Assembly (NCBI GenBank): GCA_021773555.1
Contig: JAJFKA010000021.1
Span: 1 to 64,000, forward strand
DNA: 64,000 nt
Reading direction: 5' to 3'
Source: Gammaproteobacteria bacterium
Lineage (GTDB): Bacteria > Pseudomonadota > Gammaproteobacteria > Pseudomonadales > Azotimanducaceae
The translations under genes and the position numbers were made by a program. A model generated the notes under the pieces. The model was given only the letters and a program-made list of their open reading frames with translations, did no database searches and had not been told where the DNA came from. Shown here piece after piece: positions 52,009 through 60,949 of the stretch (its first letter is position 1; each line of letters opens with the position of its first letter).

Positions 52009-53580
52009 ATGAAAGATCAGATTAGAACCACACTTGCACAGCTAAGCCGGGACCCGGCGCTGTTGGAATTTAACCGTGGAATCGAACGTGAGGCTTTACG
52101 CGTCAGCCTCGATGGAAAACTCGCACAAACGCCGCATCCCGAATTTCTTGGCTCAAAATTGTGCAATCCGCAAATCACCACGGACTTTTCAGAATCCCAG
52201 CTTGAACTGATCACACCTGTCAATTCCTCGGTGCGCGGTGCGATCGATACGCTCAATAACGTGCATCGGTTTATTTACTCGGGTCTGGAAAATGAAGTGA
52301 TGTGGTCGGCAAGCATGCCCTGCATCGTACCGGACGATAACAACATTCCGCTGGCCTACTACGGCACATCTAACCTCGGAAAGCTCAAGACCACGTATCG
52401 TACCGGGCTTGGACACCGATACGGTCGAGCCATGCAAACTATCTGTGCCATTCACTACAACTTCTCTTTCAGCGATGCGTTCTGGCAAACACTGGCAACG
52501 CTCGAGCAGTCCACGGAATCTCAACAGCAGTTCCGGTCCCGACGATACTTCGATTTGATGAGAAATTTCCGCCGTTATTCCTGGTTACTAATTTACCTGT
52601 TTGGTGCTTCTCCAGCAGTCTGCAAGTCTTTTCTGACTAATCGAAAGCACTTTCTTACCGAACTGGATACCGGCACCGCATATTCCCCTTTTGGCACATC
52701 GCTGCGAAACGGCGATCTCGGCTATCAGAGTGAAAGCCAGTCTGATCTGGTCAATATCTGTTACAACAGCCTTGAAGATTATGTCGACACCCTCAATGAA
52801 GCGATATGCACCCCCCACCCGACTTTTAGCGGGATGCAAAGCGATATGGCTCACCCTCAGGTCAACGGCAACGTTCTCCAGTCCGAGGCTGAGTTTTACA
52901 CCACTGTCCGAGCGAAACGGGTTCCCGCGAAAGGTGAAAACTTTCTGGCTGCGCTGCGCAGGGACGGCGTCGAGTACATCGAAGTCAGATTGCTCGATAT
53001 CAATCCCTACCTGCCAACCGGCATCGATGAATCCGAGATCCGGTTTCTCGACGCTTTTCTACTCTACTGTCTGCTGATCGATAGTCCGGAACACGACACT
53101 CTTCTGTGTAACGAGGTCAGCGAAAATATAGAACGTGTCGTTGCCGAAGGCAGGTCGCCTGAACTGGCCCTTGACGACAACGGAAAGGCGAAATCCCTGC
53201 GACAGTGGGGAGGTTCGATTCTCGATGGTATTGCGCAGGTCTCGGAGACCCTTGACCTTGCGTCGACGGAACCCGGTTACACCGATGCCCTGAATGTTCA
53301 GCGAAACCGACTTCAGAATCCGGAAACAACCCCGAGCGGACAGATTCTCGAGGACATGGCTAAAGAGGAGATTCCTTTTTTCAGATTCGCCATGAACCAG
53401 GCACTGAATCACCAGCGCGCTTTTAAAGACGCTCCGCTGGCGGATGCCGATCAACGGGCCTTCGAACAAATGAGTCAGGCCTCCCTCGAAGCCCAGGTCA
53501 CGATGGAGCGTTCCGAGAAACTGTCGTTTGATGAATTCCTCGCGCAGCGACAGCTGGAATATGAACAACTGCGTTCATGA
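52009..53580 (+). CDS. gshA: Glutamate-cysteine ligase (class I)
   Basis: A 523-residue enzyme joining glutamate and cysteine with ATP, the first step of glutathione synthesis. The family opening LEFNRGIEREALRVSLDGKL, then TDFSESQLELITPV, GLGHRYGRAMQTICAIHYNFSF (in blocks GLGHRYG and ICAIHYNFSF), and VEYIEVRLLDINPY are clear. Length matches gammaproteobacterial GshA. ATG 52009 is chosen over an upstream open stretch. It leads a coupled operon with acpH and dsbB. Confidence 0.95.
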   Translation: MKDQIRTTLAQLSRDPALLEFNRGIEREALRVSLDGKLAQTPHPEFLGSKLCNPQITTDFSESQLELITPVNSSVRGAIDTLNNVHRFIYSGLENEVMWSASMPCIVPDDNNIPLAYYGTSNLGKLKTTYRTGLGHRYGRAMQTICAIHYNFSFSDAFWQTLATLEQSTESQQQFRSRRYFDLMRNFRRYSWLLIYLFGASPAVCKSFLTNRKHFLTELDTGTAYSPFGTSLRNGDLGYQSESQSDLVNICYNSLEDYVDTLNEAICTPHPTFSGMQSDMAHPQVNGNVLQSEAEFYTTVRAKRVPAKGENFLAALRRDGVEYIEVRLLDINPYLPTGIDESEIRFLDAFLLYCLLIDSPEHDTLLCNEVSENIERVVAEGRSPELALDDNGKAKSLRQWGGSILDGIAQVSETLDLASTEPGYTDALNVQRNRLQNPETTPSGQILEDMAKEEIPFFRFAMNQALNHQRAFKDAPLADADQRAFEQMSQASLEAQVTMERSEKLSFDEFLAQRQLEYEQLRS

Positions 53581-54185
53581 ACCATCTGGCACACTTCTTT
53601 CTCGCCGGGGAAGACCCGGGCCTGCTGGTCGGCGGATTTCTGGGGGACTATGTTAAAGGTCGATTGAAAGGTGAGCGAGGTGCCTCAATAGAAGCCGGCA
53701 TTGTTCTGCATCGCGCCATTGATGCGTACACAGATCAACATCCGGTGACCCGAAAAAGTCAGGCCCGATTTGAGCCGAGGTTCCGTCGATTTTCCGGCAT
53801 CATGACCGACATAATTTATGACCATTTTCTGGCTGCGAACTGGCATGCGTATCACTCGACTGACCTGCAGGGCTTTTCAGACAAAACCTTCGAGACTTTG
53901 CTGGCACACCGGGAACATTTACCCACCCCCGCGTTCCAAACCTGTGAACGAATGCAGGCAACAAACTCCTTGTTCAGCTATCAGAATCCTGAATTTGTTG
54001 ACCGATCATTCCACTATCTGTGCCGACGACTACGACGCGCCAATCCACTGGATCAGGGTTACGATGAGTTTTTGCAACACAAGTGCGGACTATACGAGGA
54101 TTTTGTGCAATTTTTTCCAGAGCTTGTCTCCTTTTGCCGGGGACGCATCAGTGAACTCCAGCGACAACAACTGGTCATAAAATGA
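53577..54185 (+). CDS. acpH: Acyl carrier protein phosphodiesterase
   Basis: A 202-residue protein of the AcpH family, which removes phosphopantetheine from acyl carrier protein. It opens MNHLAHFFLAGEDPGLLVGG then FLGDYVKGRL, and has HRAIDAYTDQHPV and IIYDHFLAANW, with the Asp and His residues expected for a metal phosphodiesterase of HD-like type. The ATG overlaps the gshA stop (ATGA), and its end overlaps the dsbB start, so translation is coupled. Confidence 0.88.
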   Translation: MNHLAHFFLAGEDPGLLVGGFLGDYVKGRLKGERGASIEAGIVLHRAIDAYTDQHPVTRKSQARFEPRFRRFSGIMTDIIYDHFLAANWHAYHSTDLQGFSDKTFETLLAHREHLPTPAFQTCERMQATNSLFSYQNPEFVDRSFHYLCRRLRRANPLDQGYDEFLQHKCGLYEDFVQFFPELVSFCRGRISELQRQQLVIK

Positions 54186-54673
54186 CACTTCCTTCTTCCC
54201 GAATCATATTCGGCCTGCTATTCGCGGGCACTGCCGTGCTCATGGGTGTTGCACTATTTATGGAGCACCAGATGGGCCTTGAACCATGCCCTTTGTGCAT
54301 CCTGCAGCGGATTATGGTGATGGCAACCGGTTTGATCGCGCTGGTTGCTGCGCTTCACAATCCGCACCAGACAGGCATCAGGGTATACGGCGCACTGGTA
54401 ACAATCTCCGCGATCACCGGAGGCGGTATCTCAGGCCGGCAACTCTGGCTGCAGAGCCTGCCCGAGGATGAGGTCCCGGCGTGTGGCGCGAGTCTGGATT
54501 ACATGCTGGAAATTTTCCCACTAACTGACGTGTTAAGTATGGTGCTTTCCGGCGACGGGACCTGTGCCGAGGTGGTCTGGACTTTCCTGGGCATTAGCAT
54601 CCCCGGCTGGACGCTGGTGGGATTTGTAGGACTGGCCGCCATCGGAATTTTCCAGATAGTTAGAAAAAGCTAG
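54182..54673 (+). CDS. dsbB: Disulfide bond formation protein DsbB
   Basis: A 163-residue inner-membrane protein with four membrane helices that re-oxidises DsbA and passes electrons to quinone. The first Cys pair is in EPCPLCILQR (CxxC) near residue 38; the second pair is Cys in VPACGASLDYML and in GDGTCAEVVW. Both are needed and both are there. It is the last gene of the gshA-acpH-dsbB operon. The second structured repeat begins 11 bases behind it. Confidence 0.93.
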   Translation: MTLPSSRIIFGLLFAGTAVLMGVALFMEHQMGLEPCPLCILQRIMVMATGLIALVAALHNPHQTGIRVYGALVTISAITGGGISGRQLWLQSLPEDEVPACGASLDYMLEIFPLTDVLSMVLSGDGTCAEVVWTFLGISIPGWTLVGFVGLAAIGIFQIVRKS

Positions 54674-54683
54674 TCACTGGCAA

Positions 54684-54770
54684 GTCACTGGCTTGCGCCA
54701 GCAAACAAGTCATCGGCTTGCGCAGCAAACGATGACGCCGAAAGGTGTTTCGCCAGAAACACCGAGAGGC
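54684..54770. repeat. Two-hairpin structured repeat, copy 2 (with extra half-unit)
   Basis: A partial unit at 54684-54708 (GTCACTG, then GCTTGCGCCAGCAAAC) is followed by a full copy at 54709-54770. Hairpin A pairs GTCATCG (54709-54715) with CGATGAC (54730-54736): both arms differ from copy 1 but still pair. Hairpin B is GCC, GAAA, GGTGTTTC, loop GCCA, GAAACACC, GAGA, GGC. It lies between the convergent ends of dsbB and the DUF4124 gene. Confidence 0.82.
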
Positions 54771-54816
54771 CTACCTCACTCCCCCATAAACCTCACTCCC
54801 AAAAATATCCCCCCAA

Positions 54817-55338
54817 TCACCGCTTCCCCTCCATCCCCGTAACCTTATCCATCTCAGATTTTCGTTGATCGATGGTTTCCTGGAGGTTATTAACGGTGTC
54901 CATCAGCTCCGCTGCCTGACCGGGTGAGACGGTCATGACGCCGGGTATCGATGGAGTCTTTTTCTTTGTGGCCACCGAACCGGTTTTCTCCGGTGCCTTA
55001 AAAGCCGGGATTGTATTGATATTGCTATCGATTTCCATCAGTTCTGCGCCATTGGCATCAACCGGGGAGTTAGAAAACTGCCATACACCGTTTTCATCTT
55101 TCCACTTGTAAATCTGCGTAATTTCCCCTTCCGCCTCACTGCCTTCACTGACAAGCGCATCCGGCAACAGATCCGCTGGTGAATCCGGCAGGTCCGATAG
55201 AAAATCATCAATCGTTAACAACGGCTCGCCACTCGGTCCCTTAATAAAGAACGGTCCGATGCAGGCGAGAAGAATCGCCACGACAATCATCAATTTAATC
55301 AGCAAGTCATTGTCCCCGCCAAATCCATAAAACGCCAA
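54817..55338 (-). CDS. Membrane-anchored DUF4124 protein
   Basis: A 173-residue protein with one N-terminal hydrophobic segment (LLIKLMIVVAILLACIGPFF) that likely anchors it in the inner membrane. The DUF4124-type block IYKWKDENGVWQFSNSPVD is near residue 95, and a coiled-coil-like tail (AAELMDTVNNLQETIDQRKS) ends it. Such proteins are common in gammaproteobacteria and unstudied. The start at 55338 gives the anchor. It is divergent from the ABC-F gene. Confidence 0.75.
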   Translation of the reverse strand: MAFYGFGGDNDLLIKLMIVVAILLACIGPFFIKGPSGEPLLTIDDFLSDLPDSPADLLPDALVSEGSEAEGEITQIYKWKDENGVWQFSNSPVDANGAELMEIDSNINTIPAFKAPEKTGSVATKKKTPSIPGVMTVSPGQAAELMDTVNNLQETIDQRKSEMDKVTGMEGKR

Positions 55339-55442
55339 TTAACCGTCGGGAAGGTTGAAAGTCAAGTACCACCACTGCGCCGCGGGACTGGTTTGTTGCG
55401 GTACTTTCGTTACACTACGCGCTTTCCCAGCCCATCGAACCA

Positions 55443-57383
55443 ATGCTCTCGTTTACCAATCTAGCCCTGCGTCGCGGTGTCAACCTGCTATTCGAACAGG
55501 TTACCTTCACCGTGCACCCGGGAAACAGTGTCGGGCTGATTGGTGCTAACGGCGCCGGTAAGACCAGCCTTTTCAAACTGATCACCGGTGAACTCGAAGC
55601 GGATCAAGGTGGGGTTGATTTCCCTGCAAAGTTACGCATTGCCCATATGGTGCAGGAAATTCCCCGCACAGAGACCCCTGCAGCTCTGTATGTTGAGCAG
55701 GGCGATACGGAACTGATCAGCATCAGGGCGCAAATCGATCAGGTAGAACGCGAACAGCGGTTTTCTGAGCTCGCTGAACTCCACGAAAGACTGGATTCAA
55801 TCGACGGTTACTCCGCGCGGGCAAGAGCTGAACAACTTATGGTTGGCCTGGGCTTTACTTCAAATGACTTTGAAACACCGCTCTCCGATTTTTCGGGCGG
55901 CTGGCGCATTCGTCTGAACCTCGCCCGCACCCTGATGTGTCCTTCTGACCTGATGCTGCTTGACGAGCCGACGAACCACCTGGACCTGGACGCGGTACTC
56001 TGGCTGTCAAACTGGATCAAACAATATACCGGCGCGCTCTTGCTGGTCTCCCACGACCGCGAATTCCTCGATGAGTGTGTGGGTAACATTGCCTACTTGC
56101 ACAATCAAACCATTGAGCTGTTTACCGGTAATTACTCGCAATTCGAAGCGATCAAATCAGCACGACTCGCAGAACAGCAGAGTGGTTATGCGAAGCAGCA
56201 ACGCGAAATCAAACATATCCAGGACTACATCCGTCGCTTTCGCGCTCAGGCTACCAAAGCAAGGCAGGCACAAAGCCGCATCAAGGCGCTGGAGCGCATG
56301 GAACTGATCTCCGCCGCGCACATTGATTCGCCTTTTCATTTCCAGATTCCCGAAGCCGAAAAAACTTCCGACCCTTTGCTAACCATCGAATCAGCTGATT
56401 TAGGCTACGGCTTCTCGTCAGAAGCGGATAACGACGCATTACCCGCGGACTTGATTCCCGTATTGAAAAACGTGCGCATGAGCCTTCACCCGGGTGACCG
56501 GTTCGGTTTGCTGGGACATAATGGCGCCGGTAAGTCCACATTGATTAAGAGTTTAAGTGGCGAACTGTCGTTACTAAATGGCCAGCGGACGGCCGGGGCG
56601 AATCTACGCCTGGGATATTTCTCCCAACATCAAGTGGATGACCTCAACCTTTCACAATCTGCATTTCAGCACATTCAGTTGCTGGACAAGGCCCGCCCCG
56701 AACAGGCCATCCGAACTTTTCTGGGTAGCTTCAATTTTCAGGGTGACAAGGTAAAGGAGCGTGTCTCAACTTTTTCAGGAGGAGAGAAAGCACGTCTGGC
56801 GCTGGCCATACTGGCCTTCAGGAAGCCAAACCTGCTGTTGATGGACGAACCTACCAATCACCTGGATATCGATATGCGCCAGGCACTCACCATGGCCCTT
56901 CAATCTTTCGCGGGTGCAATTCTGGTGATTTCTCATGACCGTCATTTACTGGCAAACACCGTCAATCAGTTCCTCCTGGTCGACAACGGTGCTGTGGCTT
57001 TTTTTGACGGTGATCTGGATGATTACCGCGCCCGGGTACTCGGCTCCGGAAAAATAAAAACCCAGGCGCCACGGAAACAGAATAAGGAGCGCGATTCCTC
57101 GACATCAGCGCCCGCAGTAACCAGCAAGCCTCTCGACCATAGGCAATCCAGACGACTGCGTACAAAAATTGCGACCCTCGAGAAACGAATGAATCGACTG
57201 CAGGGAAAACTGGTTGACGTGGAAGCATGTCTCGCTTTACCCGCGAGTTATGCGGCGGATCAGGACACCAGTCTGCAAGGTCTGATTCGCGACCAACTCA
57301 CGCTAAGGGATCAGATTGAGCAACTGGAGGATGAATGGCTCGTGTTAAACACCGAACTGGAGTCCGGCCCGCAAACAAGCTGA
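55443..57383 (+). CDS. ABC-F family ATPase (YheS-like)
   Basis: A 646-residue soluble ATPase with two nucleotide-binding domains. Walker A is GANGAGKTSL and GHNGAGKSTL; signatures are DFSGGWRIRL and TFSGGEKARL; Walker B is LLDEPTNHLD and LMDEPTNHLD. Between them lies the helical linker (IKHIQDYIRRFRAQATKARQ) that enters the ribosome in ABC-F proteins. The C-terminal coiled coil and length fit YheS/Uup-type translation factors, and the opening (LSFTNLALRRGVNLLFEQV) favours YheS. Confidence 0.92.
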   Translation: MLSFTNLALRRGVNLLFEQVTFTVHPGNSVGLIGANGAGKTSLFKLITGELEADQGGVDFPAKLRIAHMVQEIPRTETPAALYVEQGDTELISIRAQIDQVEREQRFSELAELHERLDSIDGYSARARAEQLMVGLGFTSNDFETPLSDFSGGWRIRLNLARTLMCPSDLMLLDEPTNHLDLDAVLWLSNWIKQYTGALLLVSHDREFLDECVGNIAYLHNQTIELFTGNYSQFEAIKSARLAEQQSGYAKQQREIKHIQDYIRRFRAQATKARQAQSRIKALERMELISAAHIDSPFHFQIPEAEKTSDPLLTIESADLGYGFSSEADNDALPADLIPVLKNVRMSLHPGDRFGLLGHNGAGKSTLIKSLSGELSLLNGQRTAGANLRLGYFSQHQVDDLNLSQSAFQHIQLLDKARPEQAIRTFLGSFNFQGDKVKERVSTFSGGEKARLALAILAFRKPNLLLMDEPTNHLDIDMRQALTMALQSFAGAILVISHDRHLLANTVNQFLLVDNGAVAFFDGDLDDYRARVLGSGKIKTQAPRKQNKERDSSTSAPAVTSKPLDHRQSRRLRTKIATLEKRMNRLQGKLVDVEACLALPASYAADQDTSLQGLIRDQLTLRDQIEQLEDEWLVLNTELESGPQTS

Positions 57384-57470
57384 TTCGCCAACGCACTCCG
57401 ATAATTGAGCCTTGAATTTCAGCAGGGCCTGTTAGATAGTCGGTGTCTATTTTTGGATACGGATTAAATC

Positions 57471-58541
57471 ATGGATCAACTGCTTGATGAAGACAGGTTA
57501 AAGCGATTCTCCGGCACCGTCTGGGGCTACAAGCAGGGCGAGATGGTGTCGCTGCTAATCCAGATTGGCGATCGACTCGGTCTGTACAAGGCGATGCAGG
57601 ACGCGGGTCCCCTGACGGCAGCAGGGCTCGCTGACAAAACCGGACTCAAAGAGCGCTGGTTACTTGAATGGCTACGCGGTCAGGCCGCCGCCAGATTACT
57701 CGACTCCAATGATGGCGAACACTTCGAGCTTTCAGCTGAAGGCGCAGCCGTACTCAGTGACGAGCAGGGTAGCCTGGCATTTGCAGCGGGCGCCTTCTCA
57801 GGTGGAACGCCGCCTGATACTGTCGATAAAATCATTGCTGCGTTTTCTACCGGCATTGGCCTGTCCTATGAAGAACTCGGACCGAACGCCGCACATCGCA
57901 CTGAACGCATGCTGGGGCCCTGGACCCGTCAGGAATTCGTACCCAACATTATTCCCGCACTGGCCGGTGTCGAAGACAAGTTGAAAAACGGCGCAACTGC
58001 CGCCGATGTGGGCTGTGGTGGTGGCGTCGCACTGATTGCTATGGCCTGTGCATACCCTGATTCAACTTTTCACGGCTACGACCCCAGCGCACATGCGATC
58101 ACTCGCTGCCAGCAGAAAGTCGATGAGCTGGGACTTGAAAATGTTGTTTTACATATTGCCGGTGGTGAATCACTGCCAACGACTCCGACCTATGACTTTC
58201 TGATCACTTTTGACTGCATACACGACATGACCCATCCAGCCGAAGTGATTGCCAGCATTCGAAAGGCGGTCAAACCGGAAGGTACCTGGCTGATCAAAGA
58301 TATTCGCAGTCACCCTGACTTCAAAGAGAATTTGCGCAATCCTTTCCTTGCGATGTTCTATGGATTCTCGGTTTCCGCCTGCATGTCTTCAGCTTTGTCA
58401 GCACCTGATGGTGCCGGACTTGGTACACTGGGATTTAATCCGGCCGTTGCCAGGGAAATGGTCAACGCCGCCGGATTTAATCGCTTCACCGAACACGACT
58501 TTAACGATCCCAGCAATCTCTACTACGAGGTGCAGCCCTGA
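57471..58541 (+). CDS. Class I SAM methyltransferase with winged-helix N-domain
   Basis: A 356-residue methyltransferase. The N-terminal 90 residues form a winged-helix dimerisation domain (IQIGDRLGLYKAMQDAGPLT, LADKTGLKERWLLEWLRG). The SAM motif is ADVGCGGGVALIAMACAYPD near residue 180, then GYDPSAHAI and LITFDCIHDMTHP. This layout resembles small-molecule O-methyltransferases and Rv2258c-like proteins. Substrate unknown. Confidence 0.88.
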   Translation: MDQLLDEDRLKRFSGTVWGYKQGEMVSLLIQIGDRLGLYKAMQDAGPLTAAGLADKTGLKERWLLEWLRGQAAARLLDSNDGEHFELSAEGAAVLSDEQGSLAFAAGAFSGGTPPDTVDKIIAAFSTGIGLSYEELGPNAAHRTERMLGPWTRQEFVPNIIPALAGVEDKLKNGATAADVGCGGGVALIAMACAYPDSTFHGYDPSAHAITRCQQKVDELGLENVVLHIAGGESLPTTPTYDFLITFDCIHDMTHPAEVIASIRKAVKPEGTWLIKDIRSHPDFKENLRNPFLAMFYGFSVSACMSSALSAPDGAGLGTLGFNPAVAREMVNAAGFNRFTEHDFNDPSNLYYEVQP

Positions 58542-58584
58542 CCCGCAAAAAAGGCGGCCTGCCAGATCGATGTGGGTTGCGGTA

Positions 58585-59853
58585 TCAGGAGCCTGCCGCC
58601 TGTTTGTTGGGATCCTGCTCGCTTTCAACAATAGAGCGGCCAAGCGCAGGAAACACCGGAATATCCGCGTCAACAGGCGCTTGCATGTACTGCTTTCTGG
58701 CCATCGCCGCTTCAATATAGGGCGCTAAATCTGCCTCTTTTGCCGCAAGCCTTGCCGCTTCGCGCTGCTTGAATTCCGGCATTACATCCCGGGCAAAAAT
58801 TTCCAGCGATTCGCAAATATGCTCGTGTTTGTTCATACCCGCCTGCTGAATAAAGGTCACCTGGTCAACCCCGACATCCTCAAATTTCTTTAAGTGGACG
58901 CGCATATCATCCGGCGTACCAATGCCCCCTTGTGCAGCTGTCAGGGCCTGGGTGAATTCAATTGGATTTTCTTCAAGGCGTTTGTCACGTACCTGTTTAA
59001 ACTGCTCAAAGAGGTTGGTACGTCCTGGTTTGTGCTCACCAAATCCGTACAGGGATCCCAGCGCATAACCAAAAAACTCAAATCCTTCCAGACCTCGTTC
59101 AATTGCTGTTTGCCGGTCCTCGTGTAACGAGAAACTGGTCACCATGCATATATTCGCATTGACGCTGTGACCGATAGGTACACATTCATCGCTTTTTATA
59201 ATGTTGTAATATTCATCCACCCAGTGTTTAGCTTCTAACGGATCTACAAAAGCGAAGGTAAGTGCACCAATCCCAAGCCTTGCAGCCATCTTAATCGTTT
59301 CTCGATTGGAACAGGCAACCCAGACTGGTGGGTGAGGTTTTTGAACTGGCTTAGGCACGATGTTCCGGCAAGGCATGCTGAAGAATTTACCATCGAAACC
59401 CGGGTAGGGGTCCATTGCCAGCATATTGCAAATCTGCTCGGTAGCCTCCAGGTATTGCTCGCGTTTGCTTTCAACCGGGATATCAAAGCCACCCAGTTCA
59501 AGAATCGCTGAAGATTCACCTGTGCCAAAATCAACCCGACCATTGGAGACCAGGTCCAGGGTTGCGATGCACTCCGCAGTTCTCGCTGGATGGTTGTAGT
59601 TAGAGATGACCTGTCGAATACCGTGGCCCAGCCTGATATTTTTGGTTCGCTGGCTGGCTGCTGCCAGAAATATTTCCGGTGAAGATGAGTGCGAATATTC
59701 CTCCAGAAAGTGATGTTCAACCTCCCAGGCATAATCAATTCCCAGTCTGTCCGCTAACTCGACCTGATCAAGCGCGTCCTGAAAAAGTTTCTGCTCCACT
59801 CCTGGAGACCAGGGTCGCGGTAATTGATGTTCATAAAATATACCGAATTTCAT
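58585..59853 (-). CDS. LLM-class flavin-dependent oxidoreductase (luciferase-like)
   Basis: A 422-residue TIM-barrel protein of the luciferase-like monooxygenase class. It begins MKFGIFYEHQLPRPW, with RLGIDYAWEVEHHFLEEYSH, VSNGRVDFGTGESSAI and PVWVACSNRETIKMA. It probably uses reduced FMN and oxygen. ATG 59853 is chosen; the open frame above it is not family sequence. It follows the ferritin-like gene by 80 bases in the TetR-led unit. Confidence 0.88.
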   Translation of the reverse strand: MKFGIFYEHQLPRPWSPGVEQKLFQDALDQVELADRLGIDYAWEVEHHFLEEYSHSSSPEIFLAAASQRTKNIRLGHGIRQVISNYNHPARTAECIATLDLVSNGRVDFGTGESSAILELGGFDIPVESKREQYLEATEQICNMLAMDPYPGFDGKFFSMPCRNIVPKPVQKPHPPVWVACSNRETIKMAARLGIGALTFAFVDPLEAKHWVDEYYNIIKSDECVPIGHSVNANICMVTSFSLHEDRQTAIERGLEGFEFFGYALGSLYGFGEHKPGRTNLFEQFKQVRDKRLEENPIEFTQALTAAQGGIGTPDDMRVHLKKFEDVGVDQVTFIQQAGMNKHEHICESLEIFARDVMPEFKQREAARLAAKEADLAPYIEAAMARKQYMQAPVDADIPVFPALGRSIVESEQDPNKQAAGS

Positions 59854-59932
59854 AATTACACCTTCTTGGAATGTTCCATTTTTAATAGTTTCGTTTGTGT
59901 TCCGCATTCAAGGGCTCAAACCACGCCTTCCA

Positions 59933-60949
59933 TCACGCCACAGCCAGCGCCTCGAATGCTTCGAACACGGCATCGCCATCATCAGTAGCAAGAATCGTTT
60001 TTTTAATCTCCGCGATATTGACGGGCCTCGTTGTCTCGTGCATCTCAACAGAATGCCAGTGCACCATTTTCGCCCAGACAGGGTCCAGTATTTCTGCTCC
60101 ACTCATCTCGCCACCAGCAACGGTTTTGATTGTAAAGCTCCTGAACTCGGAAATTGCTGCTCGTAGCCAGGCCACATGCACCGATTCATCTTGTCGGATA
60201 CGTTCCACCAGTTCCGCGGCGTGCCGTGCTTCCTTGCGACTCTCCACAAACACCTCATCGCAGCGGAGTACCTGCTCATAAAAATCAAATGCTCGCTCGG
60301 CGCGAACCTCGATCATGAGCAGATTCATCAGAAACGAAATCAACATTTCATATTCGGCAGGAATCTGCTCCATCTCCCGGGCATCTTTGTTCCGTCCAAT
60401 ACTTGCGGGGGGTTCCGGAATCGGATATTTGCCGTTACCGAAAACCAGGTCACGGACTGCAAACCACATAACATCATGACCCCCGACGTCAGTGTCATTA
60501 CCTCCTTCATCCCATCCATGTGCGCGCAGCAATCCCTTATTCATATGGCCGAGTGCCGTCGCGCTAATGTCTTCACAAATTATCTTTTGAAAGTCCGGTG
60601 CATCAAGATCGGCCAGGGCGCGTCCCCGGGCTTCGATCAGACCGGTTATGGTCAATGAGTTCCATAGCCCCTGGTCAATTCCGTGCTTCAACAGCAACAC
60701 CTGTTGCGCCACATTGGGAAAGTTAGGTTCAGATAACAGATCTGTACTGGCTTCCACAATCGGAGCCTGCCGGGTCTTTAGCTGCTGGTGCCAGGCGTTA
60801 ACGGCGGTCCAGCGGTTCTTTGTTCGGGGTGAAAGGTATGCCCCGTCCTCAGCAAAACCGCCATGCAGTTTTACGCCACACTCAATATGTGGCATCGCGT
60901 ATTCATGCTCGGCTTCGATCTCATCCTGCGTGAAAATCACCTTCTCCAT
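59933..60949 (-). CDS. Unknown protein, possibly ferritin-like (diiron)
   Basis: A 338-residue, mostly helical protein with no family I can name. A pattern of possible metal ligands is seen: ECGVKLHGG near residue 24, CEDISATALGHMNK near residue 123, EVRAERAFDFYEQ near residue 217, and IRQDESVHVAWLR near residue 253; spaced Glu and ExxH on four helices recall ferritin-like diiron proteins. It overlaps the TetR gene by 13 bases and precedes the LLM gene, so it may work with that oxidoreductase. This is inference. Confidence 0.6.
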   Translation of the reverse strand: MEKVIFTQDEIEAEHEYAMPHIECGVKLHGGFAEDGAYLSPRTKNRWTAVNAWHQQLKTRQAPIVEASTDLLSEPNFPNVAQQVLLLKHGIDQGLWNSLTITGLIEARGRALADLDAPDFQKIICEDISATALGHMNKGLLRAHGWDEGGNDTDVGGHDVMWFAVRDLVFGNGKYPIPEPPASIGRNKDAREMEQIPAEYEMLISFLMNLLMIEVRAERAFDFYEQVLRCDEVFVESRKEARHAAELVERIRQDESVHVAWLRAAISEFRSFTIKTVAGGEMSGAEILDPVWAKMVHWHSVEMHETTRPVNIAEIKKTILATDDGDAVFEAFEALAVA

